In this document: piece after piece, positions 9,105 to 18,900 of the stretch
How the letters are laid out: every line of letters begins with the position of its first letter
Numbering within the stretch: position 1 is the first letter of the stretch
From: Vibrio orientalis CIP 102891 = ATCC 33934
Lineage (GTDB): Bacteria; Pseudomonadota; Gammaproteobacteria; Enterobacterales; Vibrionaceae
Reading direction: 5' to 3'
Assembly (NCBI RefSeq): GCF_000176235.1
Contig: NZ_ACZV01000005.1
Location: 1,116,001-1,180,000 of the forward strand
Length of the DNA: 64,000 nucleotides
Translations under genes and position numbers: made by a program
Notes under the pieces: model-generated
The model's database searches: none
What the model was told of the DNA's origin: nothing
The model's input: the letters and a program-made list of their open reading frames with translations, nothing else

Positions 9105-10346
9105 TTATGCACTAATTACACTTCGTGGAATAAACATCTCTTTTTCACGAGTTAATGAACTGTAACTTGCAAACATCGGCTTCGCACTCAAGTAACGACG
9201 AAGCATATCCGCAGCAATCGTGGTAATGACGAGAGCTCGTTCTTTGCGCGAATAATCACGATTGAATGTCAGGGTTTGTCCCCACTCTCCTTCAGGTGTC
9301 GCCAATGCCACCGAAAACGTCTTATTGACTACCTTCCCTGTCACAATAGCGATATCAGTGGCACACTTTTCTTTAGTCGCACCAACGAGCGCTAATACCG
9401 AAGCTAACGCATCATCGCTACCTTCCGCTAATGCCACTTTTTCACCCAAAACCCAACCATGACCACAATACTCTGCCGCACCTTCATGGGATTGAACCCA
9501 CTGAGATAACGCACCGTAGGTTGATTGTTCTGCAGTAGAGATTGATTGCTTCTTATCTAAAATCAAATGGGCGACGTGATCTTGCATAGACTCATCGATG
9601 CTCACCACATTGGCTTCCACTAAGCTAAAGATCATCTGTAACAGCTTTACTCGTCTATCTAGGTCTTCTTTTGGACCAAACAGCTTAACCTCGATATAAG
9701 GAAGGTATGAGCGATAGCCTAAGCTATACCCATCAGGAAGTTGCATTTTATCGAGCTTATCTGAGAGCGCCGACTCTGAAGTACCAAAAGTGTACAGTTT
9801 GCTACACTCCTGACCAATGATTTCAGGGTAACAGCGTTTAATATCTGGCAGAATCTGCTGCTCTACCATCAACTTAAATTCACTTGGTACACCCGGGGTA
9901 AAATAGAAGTCACAGTCATTAAAGGTAACCTTGAACCCACAAGCTGTACCAATTGGGTTGTCGAGCAATTGTGACCCTTTAGGCAGCATTGCTTGTTTAA
10001 TATTGCTCTCTGGCATAGTGATTCCCCTTGCAGCAAAAAATTGCTCCAAACGAGTCTGCCATTCAGGGTATAGAGTCAGTTCCGTTTCTGCAGCAACTGC
10101 AGCGGCTTCAGAGCTCAGGTCGTCTGCCGTTGGTCCTAAGCCACCGTTGACGACAACGACATCACAATTAAAGCTCAGCATCATCAGTTCTTCGACCAGC
10201 GAAGACATCTCATCGCCTACCGTCGAACGCTTAGTCACACTGTAACCTTGCTCAAAGAAACATTGAGACAGCCAAGCGGCATTCGTATCAACAATATCTC
10301 CGTGGAGGACCTCTTCCCCAGTGCTTAGCATTGCAATTTTCAACAT
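9105..10346 (-). CDS. CinA-like protein (competence/damage-inducible, YfaY type)
   Basis: A 413-residue two-domain protein. The N-terminal MoaB/CinA domain (about 1-170) starts MLKIAMLSTGEEVLHGDIVDTN and carries NGGLGPTADD and FTPGVPSEFKLM, typical of the COG1058 nucleotide-pyrophosphatase domain. The C-terminal half (about 250-400) resembles the CinA nicotinamide-nucleotide amidase domain: STAEQSTYGALSQW replaces the usual start, and the conserved GYAGP-like core is altered, so deamidase activity is uncertain. The length agrees with E. coli YfaY (about 400 residues). AAGGAT lies upstream of the ATG. It diverges from the DUF3943 gene. A role in pyridine-nucleotide recycling or repair is family inference. 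Confidence 0.85.
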   Translation of the reverse strand: MLKIAMLSTGEEVLHGDIVDTNAAWLSQCFFEQGYSVTKRSTVGDEMSSLVEELMMLSFNCDVVVVNGGLGPTADDLSSEAAAVAAETELTLYPEWQTRLEQFFAARGITMPESNIKQAMLPKGSQLLDNPIGTACGFKVTFNDCDFYFTPGVPSEFKLMVEQQILPDIKRCYPEIIGQECSKLYTFGTSESALSDKLDKMQLPDGYSLGYRSYLPYIEVKLFGPKEDLDRRVKLLQMIFSLVEANVVSIDESMQDHVAHLILDKKQSISTAEQSTYGALSQWVQSHEGAAEYCGHGWVLGEKVALAEGSDDALASVLALVGATKEKCATDIAIVTGKVVNKTFSVALATPEGEWGQTLTFNRDYSRKERALVITTIAADMLRRYLSAKPMFASYSSLTREKEMFIPRSVISA

Positions 10347-10522
10347 CGTTTATCCTTAGTGGGAAATGTCACACATTTGATGAGTTTACCGTTAATTCCT
10401 ATGGCAATCCGGTAAAAAACGTCTAAGTTTCTAATTTAGAACAAATACTGGTTCCCATTACTCTGACTTTAATAGATAATTGTGAACCCGATCATTAAAA
10501 AATAATAACTGTGGAGTTTTCC

Positions 10523-11419
10523 GTGTTTAAAAAAAGCATCGCCGCTTTATTGATGTCAGCATCTGCATGTGCCAACGCCAATATCTATGACTCAAATCAG
10601 CATATTGAATTTTCGTACACTGTAGACCAAGCTGAGTTCGACACGCTCTCTTACAACTCTTATCAGTACACCTCTCAAGACCCGTATTCATTAAGTCTTA
10701 CTGAAGACAACTTAAAGTTAGAAGACCCAGGTTTACCAAAATACCTTACAGCTTCTAGTGAAAAAGATTGGGACTACTTAATGGGTCAGACTTACACCAT
10801 TCTTGGTTTAAGTGTCGCGACCGTAGGTCTAATGACTTTGTTACCTGAGTCAATCACTAAGTGGGATGAGGAAGATCGTAACTTAAGTGGTTTAGGTTCA
10901 AAATGGAAGGACAACGTCACTTCAGGTCCGGTTTGGGACCGTGATGAACACTTCTTAAACTACATCATGCACCCATACTTTGGTGGTGTTTACTATACCG
11001 CAGCGCGTCACGCTGGTTTCAATGAGTTTGAGTCATTCCTTTACTCTGCCACTATGTCGACATTCTTCTGGGAATACGGCGTAGAAGCATTTGCTGAAGT
11101 ACCATCTTGGCAAGATATCTTTATCACTCCGTTCTTCGGTGCTGTTGTAGGTGAAATGATGTTCGAAGCAGAGCAAGACATCGTCGCATCAGGCGGTGAA
11201 GTGATGGGCTCAGAAACCGTCGGGGACGTCACTCTGTTCTTCCTTAACCCTGTAGGCCACATTCATGGTTGGGTAAGTGATGCATGGGGTGGCAGTGCAG
11301 AATTCCAATACAGTAGCACTCCGTGGTTTGGTAACCAGGACGCTGCACAATTTGCTATGGATGCAGGCGCAAGCTACGACAACGTCTTCTACGGCGTCGA
11401 GATGAAGATAAGCTTCTAG
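10523..11419 (+). CDS. Secreted or outer-membrane DUF3943-family protein
   Basis: About 298 residues. A signal peptide (MFKKSIAALLMSASACANA) is followed by an extracytoplasmic domain rich in Tyr, Phe and Trp. The middle section HPYFGGVYYTAARHAGFNEFESFLYSATMSTFFWEYGVEA, here described in parts as HPYFGG and FWEYGVEA, is what I recall as the DUF3943 hallmark. The ending VFYGVEMKISF, with a terminal Phe, is typical of outer-membrane beta-strands. I choose GTG at 10523 because GGAG lies six bases before it. The GTG at 10511 has no spaced ribosome-binding site and would spoil the signal peptide. The gene is monocistronic with a terminator. The precise function is unknown. Confidence 0.8.
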   Translation: MFKKSIAALLMSASACANANIYDSNQHIEFSYTVDQAEFDTLSYNSYQYTSQDPYSLSLTEDNLKLEDPGLPKYLTASSEKDWDYLMGQTYTILGLSVATVGLMTLLPESITKWDEEDRNLSGLGSKWKDNVTSGPVWDRDEHFLNYIMHPYFGGVYYTAARHAGFNEFESFLYSATMSTFFWEYGVEAFAEVPSWQDIFITPFFGAVVGEMMFEAEQDIVASGGEVMGSETVGDVTLFFLNPVGHIHGWVSDAWGGSAEFQYSSTPWFGNQDAAQFAMDAGASYDNVFYGVEMKISF

Positions 11420-11433
11420 CCAATTCTGTTTTT

Positions 11434-11464
11434 GAAAAAGCGACGTTCATACGTCGCTTTTTTT
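11434..11464 (+). terminator. Intrinsic terminator of the DUF3943 gene
   Basis: AGCGACG pairs with CGTCGCT over a short loop, with an A run before and seven T after. Confidence 0.85.
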
Positions 11465-11632
11465 GTGCTCTCGTTAAAATAACCGTAATACCAACAATAG
11501 ATTAGGGCTAAAAGTTGACCTAGCTCAAACCTAAATCCTCTGCGCTTCCTAAACTGATTTTAGGCACCGATTCGTCTTTCATCGCTGTAGAGATTGAATA
11601 GTCATGCCTTACTCAGCGCTAGGAGGCCCTAT

Positions 11633-12145
11633 ATGAACAGCACATTCATTGTAAACTTTGTCGGTAAAGCAACCCCAGCAACCATTAAACAACTTGCAGC
11701 CATCACACACGAAAATGATGGGAAATGGCTAATAAGCAAAGTCAACTTCATCGAAGATCAGGTTGCAGCCGTTATTAAAATCGAATTACCTTCTGATAAC
11801 GCTCAATTAGTAAAAGATGCGTTTTCTTCTCACCCCGATTTACTGGTACAGATTACAGAATCAGATTTGTATAGCCACAGTGCGGACACGATTTACCAGC
11901 TACGACTCGATTCCAATGACCGTGCGGGTATCGTCAATGAAATTACGCACGTGCTTGATGGTCAAGGTATTAGTATCTTAGATATGGATTGCCAACGCGT
12001 TTTCATCGCGGGTGGAGGTGGTGTGAGTTCGAGTCTATTTACGGCCAATATCGCCATGCGTCTTCCGACTGAAGTGCTCATCGACGACGTTGCAAAAGAG
12101 TTAGAAGCATTGAGCGAAGATACTCGCGTTATGGTTGAAGCTTAA
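11633..12145 (+). CDS. Tandem ACT-domain protein (GcvR-like)
   Basis: A 170-residue cytoplasmic protein made of two ACT-like domains (about residues 3-75 and 85-165). The second has the usual ligand-loop pattern (LDSNDRAGIVNEITHVLDGQ, then ISILDMDCQR). This layout resembles GcvR, the accessory repressor of the glycine-cleavage system, but the sequence is diverged and the first domain is weak, so I would only say amino-acid-sensing regulator. AGGAGG (11621-11626) lies seven bases before ATG 11633, which clearly beats the upstream in-frame TTG at 11594. Monocistronic. Confidence 0.8.
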   Translation: MNSTFIVNFVGKATPATIKQLAAITHENDGKWLISKVNFIEDQVAAVIKIELPSDNAQLVKDAFSSHPDLLVQITESDLYSHSADTIYQLRLDSNDRAGIVNEITHVLDGQGISILDMDCQRVFIAGGGGVSSSLFTANIAMRLPTEVLIDDVAKELEALSEDTRVMVEA

Positions 12146-12153
12146 ACAAAAAA

Positions 12154-12183
12154 ACAGCCATCGATAAACCTATTGATGGCTGT
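12154..12183. terminator. Hairpin after the ACT-domain gene
   Basis: ACAGCCATC and GATGGCTGT form a stem extended by ATA/TAT. The run of A on its left gives a T tract on the minus strand only, so on the plus strand it is a weak terminator. It lies 9 bases after the stop codon. Confidence 0.6.
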
Positions 12184-12260
12184 CTACTCTTATCTATTCA
12201 ATTACAGCTTAACAGTTGCTACTCTCTTATTCGTCAGTCAACCTTTGCAAGGCAGCCGTA

Positions 12261-13211
12261 TTGAACACAACCAAAACACTCACCTTCGCCACAGCCAACT
12301 TGTTCAACTTTCTTAAGCCGCCCGACGCTTTTTATGAATTCTCTAATATCTATGGTCAAGAAGAGTGGCAAGCTAAGTGCCAATGGACAAAATCACAAAT
12401 CAATAAACTAGATGCAGACATCATCGGCCTACAGGAAGTGTTTAGTATAGAGGCCGTACAACAGCTTCTCGCCGAATGCGGCTTCCCTTACTTCGTTACT
12501 GTAGATAAGCCAAAATCAGAAAGTGATTATATTTATTCTCGACCCGTCGTTGCCCTAGCATCAAAATATCCTATTCTTCACGCCGAGGCCGTCAAGCCTT
12601 TGAAAGAGCCAGTTAAGGCGTATCAAATTGAATTACCCGAATTTAGTCGCAAACCTATTCATGCAGTTATCAAGGTGCCAACTGTTGGCGAAGTTGCGGT
12701 ATATGTCTGTCATTTGAAATCTCAACGCGCAACGGAGCCCACGCTTAAGGGAGAGGAAAGTCAGCTCCTTGGTCAGTGGCTATCAAGTCAACTAAGAGGC
12801 TGGGAGTCGATGATGCTTCGACTCTACATGGACAAGCAGTATCAAAAATCACCAAGGCCTACCGCATTGTTAGGTGACATGAATCAACCCCTTACTAGTG
12901 ACATCACAGGGTTACTGACACAACGGGCAGATGAGGAAGGCGAAGCTTTAGTTCTAACAGATAGCTGGCTTGTTTATAAACATGCAGCCATTTCCCCTGC
13001 GCGCGCTGCCACTCATTACCATTTTTCAAAAGGAAACGTACTAGATTACGTTATCCTTTCTCAAGAGTTTCAGCCTGACTCACAGCGTTCTATTGCAGAA
13101 GTGAGCCGCTATCTTGTTCAAGATCAGCACCTGATTAATCCAATCTATGATCGCGATAAACAGGCGAGTGACCACGCTTTTGTCGCGGTAGGGACTCAGT
13201 TCATAGTTTGA
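12261..13211 (+). CDS. Endonuclease/exonuclease/phosphatase-family hydrolase
   Basis: A protein of about 316 residues with the EEP (DNase I-like) fold. Ordered motifs are TANLFNFL (first strand), ADIIGLQEVF with the metal-binding Glu, VYVCHLKSQR with the His, LLGDMNQPLTS (the GDxN motif), VLDYVILS and the terminal catalytic ASDHAFV. The substrate cannot be told from sequence: the family includes nucleases and phosphodiesterases. There is no signal peptide, so it is probably cytoplasmic. I prefer the TTG at 12261, with AAGG eight bases upstream; a longer form from 12216 would add an unlikely leader. A hairpin shared with nspC follows. Confidence 0.85.
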   Translation: MNTTKTLTFATANLFNFLKPPDAFYEFSNIYGQEEWQAKCQWTKSQINKLDADIIGLQEVFSIEAVQQLLAECGFPYFVTVDKPKSESDYIYSRPVVALASKYPILHAEAVKPLKEPVKAYQIELPEFSRKPIHAVIKVPTVGEVAVYVCHLKSQRATEPTLKGEESQLLGQWLSSQLRGWESMMLRLYMDKQYQKSPRPTALLGDMNQPLTSDITGLLTQRADEEGEALVLTDSWLVYKHAAISPARAATHYHFSKGNVLDYVILSQEFQPDSQRSIAEVSRYLVQDQHLINPIYDRDKQASDHAFVAVGTQFIV

Positions 13212-13262
13212 CAACAAGTACTAAAGAAGACATCGCAAATTTGCTATAGCAACACCAATAAT

Positions 13263-13287
13263 AAAAAACCTCGCACTTGGCGAGGTT
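13263..13287 (-). terminator. Intrinsic terminator of nspC (possibly shared)
   Basis: AACCTCGC pairs with GCGAGGTT (13267-13287). On the minus strand it is followed by six T, fitting the end of nspC. The plus-strand EEP gene converges on it. Confidence 0.8.
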
Positions 13288-13306
13288 CTTATTCATTGTT
13301 AATTAC

Positions 13307-14440
13307 TTACTCAACTGACCACTGTGACAGTGAACGTTTAAAATCTGAATAATCAAACTCGTTCAGTTTTTGGATTTCTCCGCTTGAGCGTTCGCAGTAC
13401 ACGGACGGCATGCGCAAACCATTAAACCAGTTCAGTTTAACCATGGTATAGCCTGCACTATCCATAATATGTAGACGTTGTCCGATCTCTAACGGTTGTT
13501 CAAAGCTTGCTTCGCAGAATTGGTCACCGGCAAGACAAGAACAAGAGCCAATTACGTACTCGTGCTCACCATTGTCTGATGCTTCCAGAATAGAGGCTGG
13601 CTCATCATAGATAAGCGTATCGAGTCGGTGTGCTTCTGTTGCTGAGTCAACAATTGCTGTTTTCTTACCGTTCTCAACAATATCCACTACAGTGACCACA
13701 AGATCAGTCGTCTTAGTGATGATCGCTTCACCCGGCTCTAAGTACATTTGAACACCGTGTTTCTCAGAGAATGCTTTAAGCGCGAGACCTAGCTTTTCAA
13801 TGTCATAACCCGGCCACGTGAAAAATACACCGCCGCCCATGCTGATCCAGTCTAATTTATCTAGGTATTGACCAAACTGCTCTGAAATTGAATCTAGCAA
13901 GCCGATAAATGCATCCACATCTTTGTTTTCACAATTCATGTGGAACATCACACCATCTATATCTTCAAATACTTCTGGTTTGATGTGATTAGCTTGAACG
14001 CCTAAACGAGAAAACTGGCGTGCTGGATTCGCTAAGTCTTGACCCGCATAGCTAACACCTGGGTTTAAGCGTAAGCCAATTGACGCTTTACCTTCGACAA
14101 TGTGACGGTACGCTGCTAACTGAGACTGCGAGTTAAAGATCATCTTGTCACAGATATCTGCCACTTCTCGTACGTCATCTTCACTGTAACCCACACTGTA
14201 TGCATGAGTTTCACCACCAAAGGTTTCGTGACCTAGTTTTACTTCAAACGGGCCAGAGCTTGTTGTGCCATCTAGGTAAGGCTTGATGATGTCGAAAACA
14301 CCCCAAGTCGAGAAACATTTCAAAGCCAGCACTAACTTAACGCCAGAAATCTCTTTTAGCTGCTTCGCTTTCTCTAGGTTCTCAATCAACTTATCTTCGT
14401 TGATCATGAAGTATGGGGTTTTAAGTTCGCTCTTTTGCAT
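13307..14440 (-). CDS. nspC: Carboxynorspermidine decarboxylase
   Basis: PLP enzyme of the alanine-racemase fold that decarboxylates carboxynorspermidine to norspermidine, the last step of the Vibrio polyamine route. In V. cholerae NspC is needed for normal biofilms. The 377-residue protein carries the PLP lysine Lys41 in [11 protein letters not shown]. It also has the GMGGG-like loop ([16 protein letters not shown]), the pyrophosphate-binding EPGEA and the catalytic Cys region [13 protein letters not shown]. It is the third gene in the order dat/ddc, carboxynorspermidine synthase, nspC, but a 197-base gap with a palindromic repeat separates it from the other two, so it may have its own promoter or be expressed at a different level. 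Confidence 0.95.
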   Translation of the reverse strand: MQKSELKTPYFMINEDKLIENLEKAKQLKEISGVKLVLALKCFSTWGVFDIIKPYLDGTTSSGPFEVKLGHETFGGETHAYSVGYSEDDVREVADICDKMIFNSQSQLAAYRHIVEGKASIGLRLNPGVSYAGQDLANPARQFSRLGVQANHIKPEVFEDIDGVMFHMNCENKDVDAFIGLLDSISEQFGQYLDKLDWISMGGGVFFTWPGYDIEKLGLALKAFSEKHGVQMYLEPGEAIITKTTDLVVTVVDIVENGKKTAIVDSATEAHRLDTLIYDEPASILEASDNGEHEYVIGSCSCLAGDQFCEASFEQPLEIGQRLHIMDSAGYTMVKLNWFNGLRMPSVYCERSSGEIQKLNEFDYSDFKRSLSQWSVE

Positions 14441-14528
14441 TATCTATTCACCATAAAGTGGAACAAAGCCGACGCTATTACATCGGCTTGATAAACGTAG
14501 ATAAACTAAAAATCTCAAAGCGCTTTTA

Positions 14529-14621
14529 GAGATTCCGTATCACGCTCGTACCTCACTGTACGGAATGACGACTCTAACCCGTCATTCCCGATAGGGACGA
14601 AGGACCGTAGTTGGGAATCTC
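14529..14621. repeat. Palindromic intergenic repeat (REP/MITE-like) of Vibrio type
   Basis: A 93-base element between nspC and the synthase gene. It starts GAGATTCC and ends GGAATCTC. Inside, GGAATGACG (left arm end) mirrors CGTCATTCC (right arm start), and ATTCCGTA mirrors TACGGAAT. The RNA could fold as one long hairpin or as two smaller ones. From memory, elements with GTCATTCCC and GGGAATCTC ends recur many times in Vibrio genomes. The window contains one copy. Confidence 0.7.
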
Positions 14622-14637
14622 ATGCGTATTGTAGAGA

Positions 14638-15891
14638 TTATTTATTCAGCTCGTGGATCAGCGGTAGACCTTGACCGGCTTCAAGCTCCTGCACATGCCA
14701 ATCTAGACCAATACTAGGCATCGTTTCTAGGAATGGGTCTGGATTTAACTGCTCCATGTTGAACACGCCTTTATCCGCCCACTCGCCACGGAAGAACTGA
14801 AGCGCTGCCGTGATCGCTGGTACACCCGTTGTGTAAGAGATCGCTTGGTGCTCAACATCTTCGTAAGCCACTTCGTGGTCAGCGTTGTTGTAAATGAATA
14901 CGCTACGCTCTTTACCGTCTTTCTTACCTTGAACCCAAGTACCAATACACGTAAGGCCAGTGTAGCCCGGAGCTAGTGACGTTGGATCAGGAAGAAGCGC
15001 TTTCAGAACGTGAAGTGGCTGAACAACCGTACCGTCATGTAGTGTCAGCGGATCTGGACTAAGCAAACCAATATCACGCATACAGTTGAAGTAGTTTAAG
15101 TACTTGTCACCGAAGCCCATCCAAAACTCGATACGTTTTGCAGGAATGAACTCTTTCATTGAGCGGACTTCATCGTGCGCCATAGAGTAAACTTTATGAG
15201 ACCCGCAGTTCGGGAAATCAAACTCAAGCATACGTGAGTGACAAGGTACTTGCTTCCACTCTTCGTTTTCCCAGTAGAAAGAGTCACCTTGGATCTCCAA
15301 CATGTTGGTTTCTGGGTCAAAGTTAGTTGCAAACTTCTTACCGTGGTCGCCAGCGTTAACGTCCATCACGTCAATCGTATCGATCTCATCAAACAGGTGC
15401 TTAACTGCGTAAGCCGCGAATACTGATACTACGCCAGGATCGAAACCCGCACCAAGAATACCTGTGATACCCGCTTCAGCGAACTTCTCACGGTAACCCC
15501 ACTGCCAATCGTATGCTTGTGGTACTTGCTGACCTTCAGAACATAGGTCTACCGCTACTGATGTGTCTAGGTAAGAGACTTTCGCTTGGTAACATGCTTC
15601 CATAATCGTCATGTTTACCCACGGAGGACCCGCGTTGATCACTAGATCTGGCTGAACTTCTTTAATAAGCGCAACCAATGCCTCTACGTCGTCTGCATTG
15701 ACTGCACGAGCTTCTAGTTTCTTAGATGCATCTTTCAGGTTATTTTTCTTCTGAATAGATTCGATGATTTTTTCACATTTACTCACTGTACGTGATGCGA
15801 TTGTGATATCACCTAGTACGTCATTGTTTTGCGCTGCTTTATGTGCAACTACCCAACCAACGCCGCCTGCACCAATCTGTAGAATTGCCAT
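14638..15891 (-). CDS. Carboxynorspermidine synthase (carboxynorspermidine dehydrogenase)
   Basis: NADPH-dependent enzyme that condenses 1,3-diaminopropane with aspartate semialdehyde to carboxynorspermidine. The 417-residue protein is a member of the saccharopine dehydrogenase family. The Rossmann motif GAGGVG is at residues 7-12, followed by the second nucleotide-binding segment (ITIASRTVSKCEKI). The conserved core NAGPPWVNMTIMEACYQ and LGAGFDPGVVSVFAAYA follow. It lies 14 bases after the Dat/Ddc gene, so they form one transcription unit. Its substrate 1,3-diaminopropane is the product of that upstream gene, which makes the assignment firm. Confidence 0.95.
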   Translation of the reverse strand: MAILQIGAGGVGWVVAHKAAQNNDVLGDITIASRTVSKCEKIIESIQKKNNLKDASKKLEARAVNADDVEALVALIKEVQPDLVINAGPPWVNMTIMEACYQAKVSYLDTSVAVDLCSEGQQVPQAYDWQWGYREKFAEAGITGILGAGFDPGVVSVFAAYAVKHLFDEIDTIDVMDVNAGDHGKKFATNFDPETNMLEIQGDSFYWENEEWKQVPCHSRMLEFDFPNCGSHKVYSMAHDEVRSMKEFIPAKRIEFWMGFGDKYLNYFNCMRDIGLLSPDPLTLHDGTVVQPLHVLKALLPDPTSLAPGYTGLTCIGTWVQGKKDGKERSVFIYNNADHEVAYEDVEHQAISYTTGVPAITAALQFFRGEWADKGVFNMEQLNPDPFLETMPSIGLDWHVQELEAGQGLPLIHELNK

Positions 15892-15905
15892 CGTTTTCGT
15901 TCCCT

Positions 15906-18824
15906 TTATTTTGCTAGCTCAGCCGCTAGTGTATGGATTTTAGTTAGCAAAGATTCGAAGTCTGAAATCTTTAAACACGGATTCAAAATAGTAAATTTAA
16001 GTGCAGACTTACCGTCTACAACCGTTTCTCCAAGTACAGCAACGCCGCGTGTCAACGCCTCTAGTCTTAGAGTTTTATTGAGTTCGTCTAAGTCCGTGAC
16101 GCTCTTTTCTAATAGATCATTAGTATTTATTGCACGGAACAATACTGTGGACAGTGAGGGCTGTGCGAGAAGCTCAAAACCTTGGTGGTTCTTGACTAAA
16201 GATGCGACATGCTGAGTTTGTTCAAGCAAGTGATCGTACATTTCGCCTAGTGTATTTGGACCAACACTTTGCATCGTCATAAAGACTTTTAGAGCATCAA
16301 AACGCTTGGTAGTCGCGATTGATTTATCAACCAAATTCGGCAGTTCATCGTGTTCGCGATTTAGGTAGTCTGCATGATGAAGCAAATACTTAAAGTTTGC
16401 TTTGTCTTTGAGTAGTACCGCACCGCAGCTAATTGTTTGATAGAACAGCTTATGAAAATCAACACTGACAGAGTCAGCACGTTCAATCCCTTTCAAGCGA
16501 TCTTTATGACTACTTAGAATTAGCGCGCCGCCGTAAGCACTGTCTACGTGGAACCATAATTCGTTGCTAGACGCGAGATCAGCAATGCTCTCTAAATCAT
16601 CAATTGCACCATGGTCAGTCGTACCCGCAGTGCCAACTACGCAGAATGGAATCAAACCATCTGCTTTAAGAGTATCGATTTCAGATTTCAGTGCATCGAC
16701 TTTGATTGTGCCATTGCCATTAGCCTCAACACATCGGACAGCAGACTCGCCTAGCCCTAACAACGAAGCCGACTTTTGCACCGTAAAGTGAGATTTGTCA
16801 GAACATAGGATACGTAGTTTTTTCGCGTACTCAGGTAGGCCAAGCTTTTGAATTGAATGGGCATCCAACTTGTCAGCTATCCAATCACGCGCTAACAGCA
16901 AGCCCATCAAGTTACTTTGAGTACCACCGCTAGTAAAGATGCCATCAGCTTGCGATCCAAGCTCGTACTTATCACACATCCAATCAATGACCTTCTGCTC
17001 TACGTACGTCGCCGCAGAAGCTTGATCCCACGAGTCCATAGACTGGTTCAACGCGGCAATCATTGACTCTGCAACCACCGATGGTAGCAATGGCGGGGTA
17101 TGTAGATGAGCAATACAATCAGGGTGCTGAACAATGATCGAGTTCTTAGCCACAAGCTCGGCAGTATCACCAATCACGTCCACAAGTGGAGCATTTTTGT
17201 TATCTAGATCGACGGAATTAATCGCTTGTTCGAGCACTTTAGGCTCAAAACCAGAATATGGCGCATCAATTTGTTCAAACACCGACTTCATTGCAGCGGT
17301 GGCGTGATTCATCACTTTCGTGAACTCATCACTGCCTGCTTCTCCTGTTTGAATAAAGTGTTTCTTCCAAGATTCGTTCGACTCTTCTTGGGTTACTCGC
17401 TGACCGCCGGCCGCAAGAATCGCTTCTTCAATTACTCGGAGTGCAAAGTCAATCTGCTCCAATGAGATAATAAGAGGCGGTAGGAAACGAATGACTGAGC
17501 CGTCACGGCCGCCTTTCTCGACCATCAACCCACGCTCTAGTGCAGCGCGCTGAATTTTAAGGGTTAGCTCCCCATCGGCTAATGGCTCACCAAACTTATT
17601 TAATTCATTGCCTGGTTTACGGATCTCAACACCTAGCATTAAACCTTTGCCACGTACATCAGCAATGCAATTGACGCGCTTTTGAATCGCTTCCAAGCCA
17701 TGGCGTAAGTACTGCCCTGCAACATTCGCATGACCAACCAAGTCGTCACGCTCAATGATCTCTAACGCTTTCGCACCTGAAATCATTGCTAATTGGTTGC
17801 CGCGGAAGGTCCCCGTGTGCTCGCCAGGCTTCCATGTATCGTGCTCTCTATTAATAACCAACAGAGACATCGGCAAGCCACCGCCAATTGCTTTCGATAG
17901 GCACAAGATATCAGGAACAATACCGGCTTCTTCGAATGCAAAGTTATAACCTGATTTACCAACGCCACATTGGATTTCATCAAAAATGAGAAGAATACCG
18001 TGTTCATCACAGATACGACGTAATTCGCGTAGCCAAAAAGCAGGAGCCGGTACAACACCACCCTCTCCTTGTACTGGCTCAACGATCATCGCGGCTGGTT
18101 TCATGATGCCGGCTTCGTCATCATTGAGTAAGCGCTCGATATAGCGGATGCCCGCTTTTGCACCTTCATCGCCACCTAGGCCAAACGGGCAACGCAAATC
18201 ATAAGGGAACGGCATAAAGTGGACATCCGACATCAAGCCCGTTCGGCGCGCTTTGGTGCCTAGGTTACCCATCATGCCCATAGTACCGTTGGTCATGCCA
18301 TGATAAGCACCACGGAAGGCAAACATGGTATTGCGCCCTGTCGTTTGTTTTGCCAGCTTAATCGCCGCTTCAACTGCATCAGCACCCGAAGGACCACAAA
18401 ACTGAATAACACTATTTGCAGCAAGCTCTTGTGGTAAAAAGTTCTTCACTGACTTGATAAACGTTGTTTTTGCTTCTGTTGGTATATCAAGTGTTTGATA
18501 AGGAAGGCCCGAGTCCAATTGCGTTTTTAACGCTTGATTGATTTCTGGATGGTTATAACCCAGTGCAAGCGTTCCTGCACCAGCAAGACAGTCTAGAAAA
18601 AGCTGACCACGAGTATCTTCAACCAAAGCACCATATGCTTGTTTGATGGCAATAGGCAAACGGCGTGGATATGAACGAACCTCAGATTCATGTAGCTCTT
18701 GATCGATTAAGATCTGATCCGGAGTCAGATCATACAAACCTTCCACTAGCGGAATCTGAGTTAAAAATGGAGTTGCGATATCAGTCATCACGACTGAATT
18801 ATCGACTTCAAAGGCTGTGCTCAT
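15906..18824 (-). CDS. Fused diaminobutyrate-2-oxoglutarate aminotransferase / L-2,4-diaminobutyrate decarboxylase
   Basis: A bifunctional 972-residue PLP enzyme. Residues about 20-475 are a class III aminotransferase (Dat) making L-2,4-diaminobutyrate from aspartate semialdehyde. Motifs are LIFDEIQCGVG and the PLP lysine Lys311 in CLSKAIGGG. Residues about 500-970 are a group II decarboxylase (Ddc) making 1,3-diaminopropane, with WFHVDSAYGGAL and the PLP lysine Lys792 in DFHKLF. In most bacteria these are two genes; the fusion is known from Vibrio. AAGGGA precedes the ATG. The leader has a CCTCTC/GAGAGG hairpin and, further up, a perfect 14-base palindrome. It is the first gene of the norspermidine operon. 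Confidence 0.95.
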   Translation of the reverse strand: MSTAFEVDNSVVMTDIATPFLTQIPLVEGLYDLTPDQILIDQELHESEVRSYPRRLPIAIKQAYGALVEDTRGQLFLDCLAGAGTLALGYNHPEINQALKTQLDSGLPYQTLDIPTEAKTTFIKSVKNFLPQELAANSVIQFCGPSGADAVEAAIKLAKQTTGRNTMFAFRGAYHGMTNGTMGMMGNLGTKARRTGLMSDVHFMPFPYDLRCPFGLGGDEGAKAGIRYIERLLNDDEAGIMKPAAMIVEPVQGEGGVVPAPAFWLRELRRICDEHGILLIFDEIQCGVGKSGYNFAFEEAGIVPDILCLSKAIGGGLPMSLLVINREHDTWKPGEHTGTFRGNQLAMISGAKALEIIERDDLVGHANVAGQYLRHGLEAIQKRVNCIADVRGKGLMLGVEIRKPGNELNKFGEPLADGELTLKIQRAALERGLMVEKGGRDGSVIRFLPPLIISLEQIDFALRVIEEAILAAGGQRVTQEESNESWKKHFIQTGEAGSDEFTKVMNHATAAMKSVFEQIDAPYSGFEPKVLEQAINSVDLDNKNAPLVDVIGDTAELVAKNSIIVQHPDCIAHLHTPPLLPSVVAESMIAALNQSMDSWDQASAATYVEQKVIDWMCDKYELGSQADGIFTSGGTQSNLMGLLLARDWIADKLDAHSIQKLGLPEYAKKLRILCSDKSHFTVQKSASLLGLGESAVRCVEANGNGTIKVDALKSEIDTLKADGLIPFCVVGTAGTTDHGAIDDLESIADLASSNELWFHVDSAYGGALILSSHKDRLKGIERADSVSVDFHKLFYQTISCGAVLLKDKANFKYLLHHADYLNREHDELPNLVDKSIATTKRFDALKVFMTMQSVGPNTLGEMYDHLLEQTQHVASLVKNHQGFELLAQPSLSTVLFRAINTNDLLEKSVTDLDELNKTLRLEALTRGVAVLGETVVDGKSALKFTILNPCLKISDFESLLTKIHTLAAELAK

Positions 18825-18851
18825 GATTTAATCCCTTGAAATGTAATATAT

Positions 18852-18873
18852 CCTCTCGTTATCAAATGAGAGG
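18852..18873 (-). promoter_or_regulatory. Leader hairpin before the Dat/Ddc start codon
   Basis: CCTCTC and GAGAGG form a six-base stem with a ten-base loop in the untranslated leader, 28 bases before the ATG. It does not contain the ribosome-binding site, so a regulatory role is only possible. Confidence 0.35.
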
Positions 18874-18900
18874 TACAGCAATACACTCCGCACCCAATCG

